This document shows, one piece after another, positions 14,523-14,808 of a stretch of DNA of 14,808 nucleotides. Under the pieces are notes generated by a model. That model searched no databases, was not told the DNA's origin, and worked only from the letters and a program-made list of their open reading frames with translations. How positions within the stretch are numbered: position 1 is the stretch's first letter; each line of letters starts with the position of its first letter. The translations under genes were made by a program, and so were the position numbers. Origin of the DNA: EX4484-2 sp964592095 (GTDB lineage Archaea; Altiarchaeota; Altiarchaeia; IMC4; QMZM01). Where the stretch lies: NCBI GenBank assembly GCA_964592095.1, contig CAZQER010000028.1, positions 1-14,808 on the forward strand. Direction: 5' to 3'.

Positions 14523-14808
14523 ATGACGTTGATAGATAACTATAAAGATTTAATGAAAAATAATGAAAAGCAAGATCTGAGATCAGAATTTGAGAGATAT
14601 CTTATGGAGGGGGAAGAACCAATAAAGTCATTTAATATTGGTAACACTAAAATTCTTCTTACAAATGAAAGACTGGTATGTTTAAAGAAATTTCCAAAAT
14701 CATTTATACCGATTTTTTACGATGATATAACAAATATCGAACATCATACCTACGTATCATGGAATAAATTCATAAATGGAATCATATCCCTTTTTATCGC
14801 AGTATATT
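14523..14808 (+). CDS. probable PH-domain (bPH/GRAM-like) membrane protein, N-terminal fragment
   Basis: A reading frame of 95 codons is open from ATG 14523 to the right edge. After a charged N-terminus (about 1-33) the residues IGNTKILLTNERLVCLKKF (39-57), PIFYDDITNIE (63-73) form the pattern seen in bacterial-type PH domains (T-N-R-L followed by I-Y-D-I-I). A hydrophobic segment starts at about 84 (INGIISLFIAVY) and may be a membrane helix. This combination of a PH domain and membrane segments is common in uncharacterised archaeal and bacterial proteins. Function unknown. It has no visible Shine-Dalgarno; ATATTTAA lies close upstream. It is unlikely to be part of the ribosomal operon in function. 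Confidence 0.55.
   Translation, partial: MTLIDNYKDLMKNNEKQDLRSEFERYLMEGEEPIKSFNIGNTKILLTNERLVCLKKFPKSFIPIFYDDITNIEHHTYVSWNKFINGIISLFIAVY

Overview
The window is an AT-rich piece of archaeal chromosome that holds most of a ribosomal-protein and translation-factor operon. The archaeal assignment rests on several genes: S4e, aIF1 (SUI1) and the RNase P subunit Rpp29 sit inside the ribosomal cluster, EF-2 carries the diphthamide histidine, and L3, L4, S17 and S19 are of the archaeal/eukaryotic type. The order L29-aIF1-Rpp29-S17 is the one known from Euryarchaeota. EF-1A and EF-2 look most like those of Thermoplasmatota-type lineages to me, but this is an impression from memory, not a search. Arginine is mostly AGA/AGG and ATA is common for isoleucine.

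Layout. (1) 1-1012, minus strand: two overlapping radical-SAM genes, the downstream one cut by the window edge and looking like a B12-binding type. (2) 1013-1103: a short AT-rich divergent promoter region. (3) 1104-2033, plus strand: a trans-polyprenyl diphosphate synthase (GGPP synthase type, archaeal lipid precursor). (4) 2034-2264: a leader with a consensus TATA box, tandem AT repeats and a hairpin. (5) 2265-9973: L3-L4-L23-L2-S19-L22-S3-L29-aIF1-Rpp29-S17-L14-L24-S4e-L5-S14, almost all spaced by 0-20 nt. (6) 9980-14465: S7-EF-2-EF-1A-S10. (7) 14523 to the end: the start of a probable PH-domain membrane protein.

The genes of parts 5 and 6 build the ribosome and drive it: large- and small-subunit proteins, an initiation factor, a tRNA-maturation subunit and the two elongation GTPases. 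The most notable structural point is the junction at 9973/9980. S14 is normally followed by S8-L6-L32e-L19e-L18-S5-L30-L15-SecY, but here it is followed directly by S7, without S12 in front. The S10/spc-like and str-like operons therefore appear to be joined and the second half of spc is elsewhere or lost.

Most starts have an A-rich context (AAAATGG) without a Shine-Dalgarno sequence. EF-1A is the clear exception. I see no mobile element, CRISPR array, tRNA or rRNA, and no gene-free stretch longer than 300 bases. I did not find a clearly new biological system. The best candidates for novelty are the radical-SAM pair beside the prenyl synthase, the operon junction and the L3 leader.
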